This document shows positions 7,686 through 16,772 of a stretch of DNA of 64,000 bases, piece after piece. The stretch spans positions 434,001 to 498,000 of the forward strand of contig JACKHM010000001.1 in assembly GCA_020638995.1 (NCBI GenBank). The letters are read 5' to 3'. The stretch's first letter is position 1; each line of letters starts with the position of its first letter. Made by a program: the position numbers and the translations under genes. A model generated the notes under the pieces. That model worked only from the letters and a program-made list of their open reading frames with translations. It had not been told where the DNA came from and did not search any database. This DNA comes from Planctomycetaceae bacterium. GTDB taxonomy: Bacteria; Planctomycetota; Planctomycetia; Pirellulales; Pirellulaceae.

Positions 7686-9044
7686 CTATTCCAATCCCAG
7701 TTGCGAGGTGCGACGTATTACGCGGGCGCGGCTGATTCCGAGCAACCGGGCTGCCTCCGCCTTGTTACCCTTTGCCACCTGTAATGCTCGCTGCAGCAAC
7801 TCTATTTCGACCTCCGCCAGAAAATCGTCGAGCTTGATCAATTCGTTCGCCTGCATCGGGTGTCGCATGGCAGACGTTACAAGCTTTACTCGCCTCGCCA
7901 AATCGGCGTCGGTCACCAGCAGACCTTCGGTTCGCTCACACATGTCGCGGATCACCCCTTCGAGTTCTCCGACATCACCGTTCCAGGGCAACGAACATAG
8001 ATGATCCAAGACGCTGGAGGTAAATCCGCTCAGTTGTTTCCCGCCGCGAGCGTTAAAATCTTCTAGGAAAGCCTGACACAAGAGTGGCAGATCCTCACGA
8101 CGCTGGCTCAGCGGCGGTATTTCGATCGTCATCGTACTCAACCGAAAAGCCAGATCACGCAAGAAAGCTCCCTCTTCCGCCAATTCAAGCAACGGCCGTC
8201 GCACGGTGGCGATTGTTCGCAAGCGAAATGTTGGGACGCGGAAAAACGCCAGCAGTTCGGCTTGGGCCTCGGCGTTCAACTTGTGGCAGTTCAGTAAAAG
8301 TAGTGTCGCCGGATAGGCCACGCTGGCTTCGGTTGCACGATGCAAGAACGCGACCACTGTGGCCTGCAACAGTTCACCGTCGAGCAAGGCACACTCGAGC
8401 GGCATTAAGGGCCCGGCATCGGCAGGCCGTTCGCCTGCATGAATCGTGCGTCCGATGTGCTCACGACCGCTACCTGGCGGTCCAACTACCTGGACGTTCG
8501 CAGAAACTTCGATCGCAATGCGTACTTGCTCACGGACAAGCTGGATCGCAGAACTTTCGCCCACGAGTCGCTCCAAGCGGTACGGCATCCGCAAGGAGTT
8601 GACGAGCGATTGCAGCCGCAAATGCAGCTGTCCGTCTGATCCCACATCAGACTGCACGTGATCGACCGCATGTCTTTCGACCATTGTGACCAGCACGCCA
8701 ACCGTTTCACCCGCCTCTGAGATCAAACTGAGGTACTCTGCGGAACGAGCCTCAGGTCTCGAAGAAGGCCCCACGATTCGAAAACTGCCGATTGGTACCT
8801 GTCCGACAAAGGCCTCGGGAGGGGGGCACAGTCGCGCCGCGAGATCGGTTAAACGGTCACCGCTGTCAGCCGCCGCGTAGTCGCAACGTCGGCCGATTAG
8901 CTCGTCAGCGGAAGCACCCAGCCACGCGGCACAGGCCCCATTGCAATACACAACTCGACGCCGATCATCCACAGCGTAGATGGGAAGATTCGATGCACCG
9001 AGAAGCCTCGCAAGCTGATTCGCGACTGCTCGTTCTCGGGCCAT
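7686..9044 (-). CDS. PAS-AAA+-Fis regulator with degenerate sigma-54 activator domain
   Basis: The 452-residue protein has a PAS domain at about residues 8-120 (LPIYAVDDRRRVVYCNGACAAWLG). An AAA+ domain related to sigma-54 activators spans about 165-370. A Fis-type helix-turn-helix closes it (VAKGNKAEAARLLGISRARV). The AAA+ part is unusual. Its P-loop is GPPGSGRE, with Arg in place of the Walker lysine, Walker B reads TLLLLNCHK without the Asp-Glu pair, and no GAFTGA loop is present. The late block FRLSTMTIEIPPLSQRREDL is conserved. It therefore probably does not open sigma-54 promoters and may act as a DNA-binding sensor. ATG at 9044 with AGGGAG upstream is preferred to the 9086 start. Confidence 0.78.
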   Translation of the reverse strand: MARERAVANQLARLLGASNLPIYAVDDRRRVVYCNGACAAWLGASADELIGRRCDYAAADSGDRLTDLAARLCPPPEAFVGQVPIGSFRIVGPSSRPEARSAEYLSLISEAGETVGVLVTMVERHAVDHVQSDVGSDGQLHLRLQSLVNSLRMPYRLERLVGESSAIQLVREQVRIAIEVSANVQVVGPPGSGREHIGRTIHAGERPADAGPLMPLECALLDGELLQATVVAFLHRATEASVAYPATLLLLNCHKLNAEAQAELLAFFRVPTFRLRTIATVRRPLLELAEEGAFLRDLAFRLSTMTIEIPPLSQRREDLPLLCQAFLEDFNARGGKQLSGFTSSVLDHLCSLPWNGDVGELEGVIRDMCERTEGLLVTDADLARRVKLVTSAMRHPMQANELIKLDDFLAEVEIELLQRALQVAKGNKAEAARLLGISRARVIRRTSQLGLE

Positions 9045-9240
9045 GCCAGACTCCCTAACAACCGATAGGACCATTCCAATCGACAAGACTGGGAATTATA
9101 CACTCACAAAAACCTAGCGACGCGCCCCGGCAAACCGAGATTCCATCGCTGGATGGAAATCACAACCTAAAGTTTCAACAGGTTGCACTTGAATCAACGT
9201 CGCCGTCTTAGGAGGGGGGCAGCCTGGGGCGGCGACAGAT

Positions 9241-10836
9241 TCAATCTTGAAACGGAGGCCGTTCGAGGCCACTCAGTGCAATCGCTTCGCGACCGGAACC
9301 CTGCTGAATCGCCAGAGCTGGTTGAGCAGAAACCGCTTCAGCCCTCTCTGTCTCCGAAATGATCGAACGCGGCAAAGCCCCAACCGCAATCACGGCGAGC
9401 GCCGCAAATCCCATCGCTAACGAAGCGGAATTACGACCGCGCATCTTAATCTCGACTCTGGACGTCTGAAAATACATTACCGAGACGACTCGGAGGTAGT
9501 ATGCCGCAGCAATGGCCGCGTTGACCGCACCGCCAACAGCGAGAAGTACGAACCACAGCATCAACGATTTGTTGGCGGGATCGATGGCCAAACGAATCGA
9601 GCTGGAGAAAAGTGTAAGTTTGCCCCAAAAACCGGCCAACGGCGGAATGCCTGCTAAAGAAAACATGCAGACAGCAATCGCCGCTGCGACAACCGGACGC
9701 GATTTTCCGAGCCCTGCAAGTTCTTCGAGGCTGCTGATCTCGCGTTCTTCGCTGCTAATCGAAACCAGAGCCGCAAAAGTTCCAAGCGATGCAAAGCCAT
9801 AGACGATTAGATAAAACAAGGTCGCGGAAACGCCACCGTACGAGCCGCTGGACCCTAATGCGACGGATATGCCGATCAGCATGTAACCAGCGTGCGCGAT
9901 CGATGAATAAGCCATCATGCGGCGGATATTCTGCTGCCACAACGCACACACGTTTCCAAGGGTCATCGTAAGAACTGCCAACACAATTGTCAGCTGCCAG
10001 GCATATTCAGACACGCTGGGCATTGCGACGACAACCAGCCGTATCAATGCGATAACTCCTGCGATCTTTGGCGCGACGGCCAACAAACCGGCATTTGCGT
10101 TGGTAGCTCCTTGATACACGTCCGGAGCATAGAAGTGGAACGGGACAGCCGTCATCTTGAAACCAAGTCCGGATAGAATCAGAATCAGCGCGATCGGTGC
10201 CAAACCGACGAGCGGACTTCCGCTCAGCATTGCCGCTCGGATGCTTTCGCCAGAACCGGAGATCGTAGTTGTCCCGGCGATGCCGTACAGCATCGTCATG
10301 CCATACAACAGCATGCCCGACGACAGAATGCTTAAGAAGAAGTACTTTACCGCCGCCTCAGACGTCGCACGATCGCGGCGGCCAACATAGAGCAACACGT
10401 AGGTTGGGATCGAGACAAGCTCTAAGCTGACAAATAAAAAGACAAGGTCGTTCGCTCGCGCCACTAACATCAATCCGGCAACCAACAACATTAAGGTCGC
10501 GAGCAACTCGCTTGCTAACTCTCGACGAGCAGACGCGGATACGACCAGGGCAAACAAAAAGCCAATGCCCACAGCAAATAATCTTGCAATATGACCGAGA
10601 TAGTCCACGGCTAACGGGCCGCTCCCAACGTACGCGTTACCGGCTTCCCCGCCATACCAGAGTCTGGCTTCACCGGAAAACACGGCATATCCTGCAACCA
10701 CATATCCTGCCAGTGAAAACAATGTCCACCACAGCCGACTCTGCTGGACCGTGCCACCGATGTAGATCCATGAAGCCAATAGCACCAGGATCAATTCCGG
10801 CCACAACAGCTTGATCGTTTCAAGATCAACGTACAC
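9241..10836 (-). CDS. nuoN: NADH-quinone oxidoreductase subunit N
   Basis: NuoN (531 aa) is one of the three antiporter-like membrane subunits of complex I that pump protons. About 14 membrane helices are visible. The conserved glutamate-containing helix appears as FLFVSLELVSIPTYVLLY, and the lysine helix as GFKMTAVPFHFYAPDVYQGA. Further marks are MMAYSSIAHAGYMLIG and GIPPLAGFWGKL. The first codons overlap the end of nuoM by 11 bp. It is the last gene of the operon; the hydrophilic 30-residue C-terminal tail is longer than usual. Confidence 0.95.
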   Translation of the reverse strand: MYVDLETIKLLWPELILVLLASWIYIGGTVQQSRLWWTLFSLAGYVVAGYAVFSGEARLWYGGEAGNAYVGSGPLAVDYLGHIARLFAVGIGFLFALVVSASARRELASELLATLMLLVAGLMLVARANDLVFLFVSLELVSIPTYVLLYVGRRDRATSEAAVKYFFLSILSSGMLLYGMTMLYGIAGTTTISGSGESIRAAMLSGSPLVGLAPIALILILSGLGFKMTAVPFHFYAPDVYQGATNANAGLLAVAPKIAGVIALIRLVVVAMPSVSEYAWQLTIVLAVLTMTLGNVCALWQQNIRRMMAYSSIAHAGYMLIGISVALGSSGSYGGVSATLFYLIVYGFASLGTFAALVSISSEEREISSLEELAGLGKSRPVVAAAIAVCMFSLAGIPPLAGFWGKLTLFSSSIRLAIDPANKSLMLWFVLLAVGGAVNAAIAAAYYLRVVSVMYFQTSRVEIKMRGRNSASLAMGFAALAVIAVGALPRSIISETERAEAVSAQPALAIQQGSGREAIALSGLERPPFQD

Positions 10837-12505
10837 GAGATGGCTGCTCCTTGGTCGGTGGGGCTTGGCTCAAGGTTTGAGGCTCCCTGTTGGTTGAATC
10901 AATACCAGCAACTGGCGACGTTAGCGACTTCTCGACCGCGGCTTCAACTTGAGTGAGCGTCGGTTCGGTGCGACTCAAAAACAGTGAGGGTTGAAGACCA
11001 ATCCACACGATAAATATGGCCAACGGGGCGAGGGCAACGAACTCGCGCCAGCACATATCTTGGACCACGTGCTCGTCATCCTGCGCGGGCCCTGTGTGGT
11101 GATTTGGTTCCTTGAGCGGTCCAAAAAACACACGTTGGACAAGCCAAAGCATATACCAAGCGCCAAGGACAACGCCCGACACGGCGAGAACTGAAACGAC
11201 GCGTAAGGACGTCTGAAGGGCTAGGGGTGTCGCGGTCCATGCTCGCTGGAACATGCCAATCAACACCATGACTTCACCGACGAAGCCATTCAGACCGGGA
11301 AGTCCGATACTGGAGAATGTAAACAACAACATAAAGAACGCTAGCCAAGGCACTCGCTTCGCAAGTCCGCCCAAATCACTGATCTCGCGAGTGTGATAAC
11401 GCTCGTACAGCATACCAACGACGGCGAACAACCCACCTGTTGAAAGGCCGTGATTCACCATCTGCAAAGTACCACCTTGCAGTCCCAACGGGTTAAAGGC
11501 AAACAACCCCAACATACAGAAGCCGAGGTGACTGACACTCGAATACGCAATCAGTCGTTTGATATCCGTCTGCGCCAGTGCAACGAGCGCGCCGTAAACG
11601 ATGCCTAACACCGCCATCCACAGCACCCACGGCATTGCAATTGCCGCGGCGTCCGGAAGCATCGGTATGCTAAATCGAACGAATCCATAAGTCCCGATTT
11701 TCAGCAGAATACCAGCCAAAATCACCGAGCCAGCGGTCGGCGCTTGCACATGCGCCAACGGAAGCCACGTGTGAACGGGGAACAGCGGGACTTTGATCGC
11801 GAAACCCGCAAACAGCGCCACGAAGATCAACAATTGCCATGACACGGGCTGGATTGGATGCACCTGCATCGAAGCGACCAAATCCGAAATCGAAAACCGT
11901 AGCACTCCTGTGCCCGCGTGGTAGTAATCCCACAGTACGATCGCGATCAATCCCAGGAACGTAAGCACGCTGCCTGCCAGCGTGAACAGGAAGAACTTAA
12001 TCGCGGCGTAACGTCGGTCCTCGCTACCCCAAATGCCAATGAGGAAAAAAAGTGGAATCAGAGTGAACTCAAAAAACACATAGAACAGCATGATGTCACG
12101 AGCGGCGAATACACCGAGACATCCGAATTCCAGCAGCAACAACATCCCATAAAACAGCCCGGTTCGCTCGCGGATGGCTTCCCAGCTCACCAGCACGGAA
12201 GTCACCATCAGCAGCGCTGACAAGCCGAACATCCAAACACCCAGGCCATCAAGTCCGACACTAAATCGAATGTCCAGGAGTGACTCGCCCTGCCCCCCAA
12301 CCCACGCCCAATTCGTATCCGCATAGACTCCGCTCCCGCCCGGAAAGCCCGCAACAACTACGAATGCCAAGCCGCATGTCGCCAGTGTCACGAGAAGAGC
12401 AAAGGACCTGGCAGCACGCACGCCGAAACGTCCGACTTGCCACATTAGCAATGCACCCGCCAGCGGCAGAAAAATCGTGACTAGGAGTAATAGATTTTCG
12501 TTCAT
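10826..12505 (-). CDS. nuoM: NADH-quinone oxidoreductase subunit M
   Basis: NuoM (559 aa) is the second antiporter-like proton-pumping subunit. The conserved features are FYVFFEFTLIPLFFLIGIWG with the essential glutamate, IKVPLFPVHTWLPLAHVQAP with the central lysine region, LIAYSSVSHLGFCMLG, and GLPGLNGFVGE. The C terminus carries an extra polar tail of about 45 residues (EAAVEKSLTSP onwards) not seen in enterobacterial NuoM. It overlaps nuoN and follows nuoL by 27 bp, so translation is probably coupled along the operon. Confidence 0.95.
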   Translation of the reverse strand: MNENLLLLVTIFLPLAGALLMWQVGRFGVRAARSFALLVTLATCGLAFVVVAGFPGGSGVYADTNWAWVGGQGESLLDIRFSVGLDGLGVWMFGLSALLMVTSVLVSWEAIRERTGLFYGMLLLLEFGCLGVFAARDIMLFYVFFEFTLIPLFFLIGIWGSEDRRYAAIKFFLFTLAGSVLTFLGLIAIVLWDYYHAGTGVLRFSISDLVASMQVHPIQPVSWQLLIFVALFAGFAIKVPLFPVHTWLPLAHVQAPTAGSVILAGILLKIGTYGFVRFSIPMLPDAAAIAMPWVLWMAVLGIVYGALVALAQTDIKRLIAYSSVSHLGFCMLGLFAFNPLGLQGGTLQMVNHGLSTGGLFAVVGMLYERYHTREISDLGGLAKRVPWLAFFMLLFTFSSIGLPGLNGFVGEVMVLIGMFQRAWTATPLALQTSLRVVSVLAVSGVVLGAWYMLWLVQRVFFGPLKEPNHHTGPAQDDEHVVQDMCWREFVALAPLAIFIVWIGLQPSLFLSRTEPTLTQVEAAVEKSLTSPVAGIDSTNREPQTLSQAPPTKEQPSRVR

Positions 12506-12532
12506 TCTTATCTTTTCAGCTTTCGCCGTTTT

Positions 12533-15034
12533 TCAGTCTGCCGCTAATACGACGCGGGCCACGAGAAACACGAACACTCCCAGCACCATCGCCAAGGCGT
12601 AAAACTGGACCAACCCCATTTGAAGCGACCTCATCAGCCCACCAATGGCCAGCGGAATGCGTCCCACTGAATTCACAACCCCATCAACAATCCAGCGGTC
12701 GACCGTGTAGCACACCGCGGCAAATCCGCGAAGCGGCAGCACGATCACAAGCTGGTAGAACTCGTCAACGAAGAACTTGCCGAGCGACAGTTTGTAGGGC
12801 GAGATGAAATGTCCAAGCATAAACGGTGTGGCCGCAACCAACGCGATCAACAAGACGACATTTCCGATGGCCGCAGTTAACCAACCCAGTCCAACTGAAC
12901 CGGCCACAGCATGAATTCGCTTTACCCACGAAACGTCTTTCCACCGCGACACAGATTCGACATCGAACCACTTCTCACATTGCTCGAAGTCCATCAATCG
13001 GCGAATCCACTCAATCTCACGCTGATGGCCTAAATACAAATAGGTGGCGAGTAAGATTGCCAAAATCGCGATTGCACCGCTGGTTCCCGCAACATCGAGA
13101 TGAAACTCGAATGGCACGCGAGTCGCAGCAACTGCTCCATCGGCCAATGAAGGCGTTTTCAGCAAAAACTCGCCAAAAGCGTTTGGACCACTCAGCCAAG
13201 TTCGATCCAACGCACCGCCGACAAGGAACGCACAAACGGCGAGTACAATCAGCGGCCAAGCCATCATCGGAGGCGATTCGTGCGCGTGGTGGCCGGCCTC
13301 GTGTGGGATGACTTCTTTTCCGTAAAACGTCATGTAAAAAGCGCGAAAGGTATAAAAGGCCGTCAAAAAAGCCGTGAACATCGCCGAGTAATACAGCCAC
13401 TGATATACCATCGCGAAGCGGTGTAACTGGTCGTGGCTCCAAGATGAAAGGACCGAAGCGGCTGCGTCGGGCGCCGGCCCGCGTTCGTCGTGGCTGGTGA
13501 CACTATCTACCGCATGGGACTCGCCATGGCTGCCGCGATGTTCGAGTTCATGCTCGATTGTGTGAACGCGTTCATGCACTGCGGCAACGATCGAATCTTT
13601 GCTGAAAAAGCCCGACAGAAGTGGAAAGCCTGCCAGCGCCAGGCATCCAACCAAAAAGGTGGCATGAGTCGTTGGCATCAGCCTCCGCAGGCCGCCGAAC
13701 CGACGCATATCGATTACATTCCCCATCGCATGCATGACGCTGCCCGCGCCAAGGAACAGCAACGCCTTGAAGAACGCATGGGTGAACAGGTGAAACATAC
13801 CGGCTGAGATTCCGACGACGGTGCCGGTTCCTAGCGACAGAAACATATACCCAAGTTGGCTAACGGTCGAATATGCCAATACACGTTTTAAGTCGAACTG
13901 CGTCATGGCGATCAATCCGGCCAACAGTGCCGTGAAACCACCCACGCACGCCACGGTCAACTGTGCTTCGGGCGAGGCCATAAACAACGGAGTACACCGC
14001 GTGACCATATAGACACCGGCGGTGACCATCGTCGCCGCGTGGATCAACGCGCTGACTGGAGTCGGGCCCTCCATCGCGTCGGGCAACCAGACGTGCAGTG
14101 GAAATTGAGCACTCTTGCCACACGCCCCGAGCAACAGCAACAAACAGATCGCCAAAGCAACACCACCGGTTGCGTAATCATTCGCGGCCACTCGCCATCG
14201 CCCCACCACTCCTCTCGCGACGAGCGAAGCGTTGTCGGCCGGGGCATCGCTCGCCAACTGCGTTTCCACCGCTTGGTCGATGAGAATCTGATCCGTTTCG
14301 CCGTCGGCTCGCGTATCGTGAAAGTTGAGGGTACCGTAGTTCGTCCAAATCAGGAACAATGCCAGGGCAAAGCCAAAGTCACCAACGCGGTTAACGAGAA
14401 AAGCCTTTTTGCCCGCCGCCGCCGCCTCAGGCTTCTCGTACCAGAAGCCAATCAGCAAATAGCTACAAACGCCAACCGCTTCCCAAAACACGAATAGCAA
14501 AATGAAGTTGCTGACCGAGACCAGCATAGTCATCGAAAATACAAACAAGCCTATGTAGGCAAAGAAACGCCAATAACTGCGATCACCGTGCATGTAGCCA
14601 GCACCGAAGATCGCTACCAAGGTCGAAATGAAAGTCACCATCGACAGCATGATCGCTGTCAAAGCGTCGGCTCGGAGTGTGATATCGATGCGAAAATCGC
14701 GAGGACCCTTTTCTGGGAGCGAGAATTTGGAACTTCCATAAGCGGGTCGATCCAAGTGATAGGCTTCACTCACATCCGCCCACGTCCATAAGTTGACGAT
14801 GTGCTCAAATCCCGCTTGAGCGATCGCCGAAGTTGCCGAATCGTCGAGGCTGGAACGTCGCCTCACTTCGTTCAACAAACCCAAGCTGCAAATGAATGAT
14901 GCGGCGAGCGCTACGATGACTGGCACATGGCTCCACCGCTTCAAAAGCTTGGCGCCCGTGAGTGCAATGATAACCGCGGCAGCTAGAGGAAAGGCCGGGA
15001 TCAGAATCAGTAATCTACTCAAAGAGTCTTCCAT
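12533..15034 (-). CDS. nuoL: NADH-quinone oxidoreductase subunit L, enlarged
   Basis: NuoL (833 aa) is the distal antiporter-like subunit, which carries the long lateral helix at its C-terminal side. The core is clear: ILLFVFWEAVGVCSYLLIGFW, GKSAQFPLHVWLPDAMEGPT, AYSTVSQLGYMFLSLG and GFPLLSGFFSKDSI. It is about 220 residues longer than E. coli NuoL. One hydrophilic insert lies near residues 240-290. A second, histidine-rich loop lies near 480-545 (HERVHTIEHELEHRGSHGES). The open frame extends upstream into nuoK, but the ATG at 15034, 2 bp after the nuoK stop, is the sensible start (MEDSLSRLLILIPAF). Confidence 0.95.
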   Translation of the reverse strand: MEDSLSRLLILIPAFPLAAAVIIALTGAKLLKRWSHVPVIVALAASFICSLGLLNEVRRRSSLDDSATSAIAQAGFEHIVNLWTWADVSEAYHLDRPAYGSSKFSLPEKGPRDFRIDITLRADALTAIMLSMVTFISTLVAIFGAGYMHGDRSYWRFFAYIGLFVFSMTMLVSVSNFILLFVFWEAVGVCSYLLIGFWYEKPEAAAAGKKAFLVNRVGDFGFALALFLIWTNYGTLNFHDTRADGETDQILIDQAVETQLASDAPADNASLVARGVVGRWRVAANDYATGGVALAICLLLLLGACGKSAQFPLHVWLPDAMEGPTPVSALIHAATMVTAGVYMVTRCTPLFMASPEAQLTVACVGGFTALLAGLIAMTQFDLKRVLAYSTVSQLGYMFLSLGTGTVVGISAGMFHLFTHAFFKALLFLGAGSVMHAMGNVIDMRRFGGLRRLMPTTHATFLVGCLALAGFPLLSGFFSKDSIVAAVHERVHTIEHELEHRGSHGESHAVDSVTSHDERGPAPDAAASVLSSWSHDQLHRFAMVYQWLYYSAMFTAFLTAFYTFRAFYMTFYGKEVIPHEAGHHAHESPPMMAWPLIVLAVCAFLVGGALDRTWLSGPNAFGEFLLKTPSLADGAVAATRVPFEFHLDVAGTSGAIAILAILLATYLYLGHQREIEWIRRLMDFEQCEKWFDVESVSRWKDVSWVKRIHAVAGSVGLGWLTAAIGNVVLLIALVAATPFMLGHFISPYKLSLGKFFVDEFYQLVIVLPLRGFAAVCYTVDRWIVDGVVNSVGRIPLAIGGLMRSLQMGLVQFYALAMVLGVFVFLVARVVLAAD

Positions 15035-15036
15035 GC

Positions 15037-15480
15037 TCAGACGGTGCTCCGATGCATCTGTTCTTCCCGATCGACTTCGGGCTCGACGCCCGCCGGAGTC
15101 AACTTCGGCCAAACGCGACCCTCGTCTCGCTCTTCCGGAACGCCTCGGTCGACAAACGCCGGCTGCCCCTCCTCACGCATATCCTGCCAAAAGGCCATAT
15201 CCAGCGTCCCGCTCTTGTGATAGAGCATCAAGATCAACGCCAACGCAATCCCGGCTTCAGCAGCCGCAACAGCGATGATAAAGATCACGAGCATTTGACC
15301 GCCCCAATCGTTGTGGTATCGTCCGAACGCGATCGCGCTAACTGAAACTCCCTGTAGCATCATTTCAGCACAGAGGAACATGACGATCATATTCCGGCGG
15401 ACGATGAAGCCCAGCAGGCCAATGCCAAAGAGTAGCCCGCCAACGACCAAATAGTTTTGTAAGAGAGCAGCTTCGTTCAC
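15037..15480 (-). CDS. nuoK: NADH-quinone oxidoreductase subunit K with C-terminal extension
   Basis: The first 100 residues are a standard three-helix NuoK. They include FLCAEMMLQGVSVSAIAFGR with the membrane glutamate needed for proton movement, and FIIAVAAAEAGIALALILML with the second glutamate. The protein is 147 residues long, whereas the family is usually about 100. The extra 45 residues (from TLDMAFWQDMREEG) are charged and lack membrane segments. NuoK starts inside the last codons of nuoJ (4-bp overlap) and stops 2 bp before nuoL. Confidence 0.94.
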   Translation of the reverse strand: MNEAALLQNYLVVGGLLFGIGLLGFIVRRNMIVMFLCAEMMLQGVSVSAIAFGRYHNDWGGQMLVIFIIAVAAAEAGIALALILMLYHKSGTLDMAFWQDMREEGQPAFVDRGVPEERDEGRVWPKLTPAGVEPEVDREEQMHRSTV

Positions 15481-16214
15481 TGATCCGCCTCGCTTCCCGG
15501 CGCCGACGGTTTCCGTCGCGGATTACCTTGAATCACGATTGCAATGGCTCCGACCAACGCTACCAACAAGATCGTTCCGACGACTTCGACCGAAACGAGA
15601 TGGCGAGCAAATAGTTCACCACCCAGTCGCGCGACGTGTTCGTCATGCAGGATATCGACGGGAGGTTCCACCGGTGCGAACTCGGGGAATGAACCAACCA
15701 GCGTCCCTATGACGAGCGCAACACCAATCGCGGAAACGGGAATCGCAAAGCCCGCCCAACTGATCCGATCATACGGAGAGTGGCCTTCGGGTTGAGCCAG
15801 CATCAACACAAACAAGAATGTCACAACAATGGCCCCGGCATAGACAACAATCGTTGCGATGCCGAGAAATTGTGCCCCTTGCAACAGAAACAACCCCGCG
15901 GTTCCCAACAATGAGACCGCGAACCAAATAGCAGCGTAAACTGGGCTGCGCGAGGTAACGGCAGATCCTGACGCCAAGACAGCCAGCGCGGCCATCAACC
16001 AAAACAACGCTTGGGGCAAGGCAGCTCCCAAGGGTGGCAAGGCGAAGCCGATCAATGCAATTCCAATCAGACCGGCAATCAAACCTAACCTTTGCCAGGC
16101 TGCTTGCGGGGCCAACCGGAACGCGAGCCCGACGGCGCCCAGACCGATCCCCCAGCACATCGGAGAACCAAATGGGATTGCAGCGTGAGCCAAGAGAAGG
16201 GGCGTCATAATCAC
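15477..16214 (-). CDS. nuoJ: NADH-quinone oxidoreductase subunit J
   Basis: NuoJ (245 aa) is a membrane subunit at the interface between the quinone site and the pumping arm. Family marks are PVYAAIWFAVSLLGTAGLFLL, FLGIATIVVYAGAIVVTFLFVLML and the late helix VEVVGTILLVALVGAIAIV. The first 60 residues add two or three hydrophobic helices before the usual start of the family, so it is longer than the E. coli protein. The gene overlaps nuoI by 4 bp. MIM at the start gives two possible ATGs two codons apart. Confidence 0.93.
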   Translation of the reverse strand: MIMTPLLLAHAAIPFGSPMCWGIGLGAVGLAFRLAPQAAWQRLGLIAGLIGIALIGFALPPLGAALPQALFWLMAALAVLASGSAVTSRSPVYAAIWFAVSLLGTAGLFLLQGAQFLGIATIVVYAGAIVVTFLFVLMLAQPEGHSPYDRISWAGFAIPVSAIGVALVIGTLVGSFPEFAPVEPPVDILHDEHVARLGGELFARHLVSVEVVGTILLVALVGAIAIVIQGNPRRKPSAPGSEADQ

Positions 16215-16756
16215 ACCGTCCCTCCCAGAGATCCCGACTTCATCGGTTCGTTATCTTTTGTCGCATCGTAGACGCTAAGGAGTTTCTCTTTGTCGAAGAT
16301 CATTTCTTCGCGACTGCGACCCGTCAAATTGTAAAGGCTCGTAAGTTCAATGGCGTCGACAGGACATGCCTCTTCGCACATGCCGCAATAAATACAACGC
16401 AACTCGTCAATGGTGAAGCTTTCCGGATACTTTTCCCTGTCTTCCCAAGGGCTTTCGATGCCAATGATGTCAATACAGTGGGCCGGACATGCGGTCGCGC
16501 ACAGGAAGCAAGCAACACACTTGACGCGTCCCTTGGAATCCTTGTTCAACCGGTGTACGCCGCGATAGATCAGCGGATTGTCAATCTGCGGCTCTTGATC
16601 AGGGTAGCTGACCGTGACGGCTTTCCCTTGCAGAGAGCCTTTCAAGTGCTTGAACGTCGTTGCCAGACCTTGTACGAACATCGGCGCGTACATTTTGCCG
16701 CTCAAGCCCAGCTTCGGCTCTTCCACCCATTTGATGTCTGGATCGTCGGCATTCAT
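16211..16756 (-). CDS. nuoI: NADH-quinone oxidoreductase subunit I, two 4Fe-4S clusters
   Basis: NuoI (181 aa) holds the two tetranuclear clusters N6a and N6b that pass electrons toward NuoB and quinone. Both ferredoxin motifs are intact: CVACFLCATACPAHC, and CIYCGMCEEACPVDAIEL. The N-terminal region carries YRGVHRLNKDSKGRVKC, the usual approach to the first cluster. It lies between nuoH (16-bp gap) and nuoJ (4-bp overlap). Confidence 0.96.
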   Translation of the reverse strand: MNADDPDIKWVEEPKLGLSGKMYAPMFVQGLATTFKHLKGSLQGKAVTVSYPDQEPQIDNPLIYRGVHRLNKDSKGRVKCVACFLCATACPAHCIDIIGIESPWEDREKYPESFTIDELRCIYCGMCEEACPVDAIELTSLYNLTGRSREEMIFDKEKLLSVYDATKDNEPMKSGSLGGTV

Positions 16757-16772
16757 AAGTTTGCACTACTTC

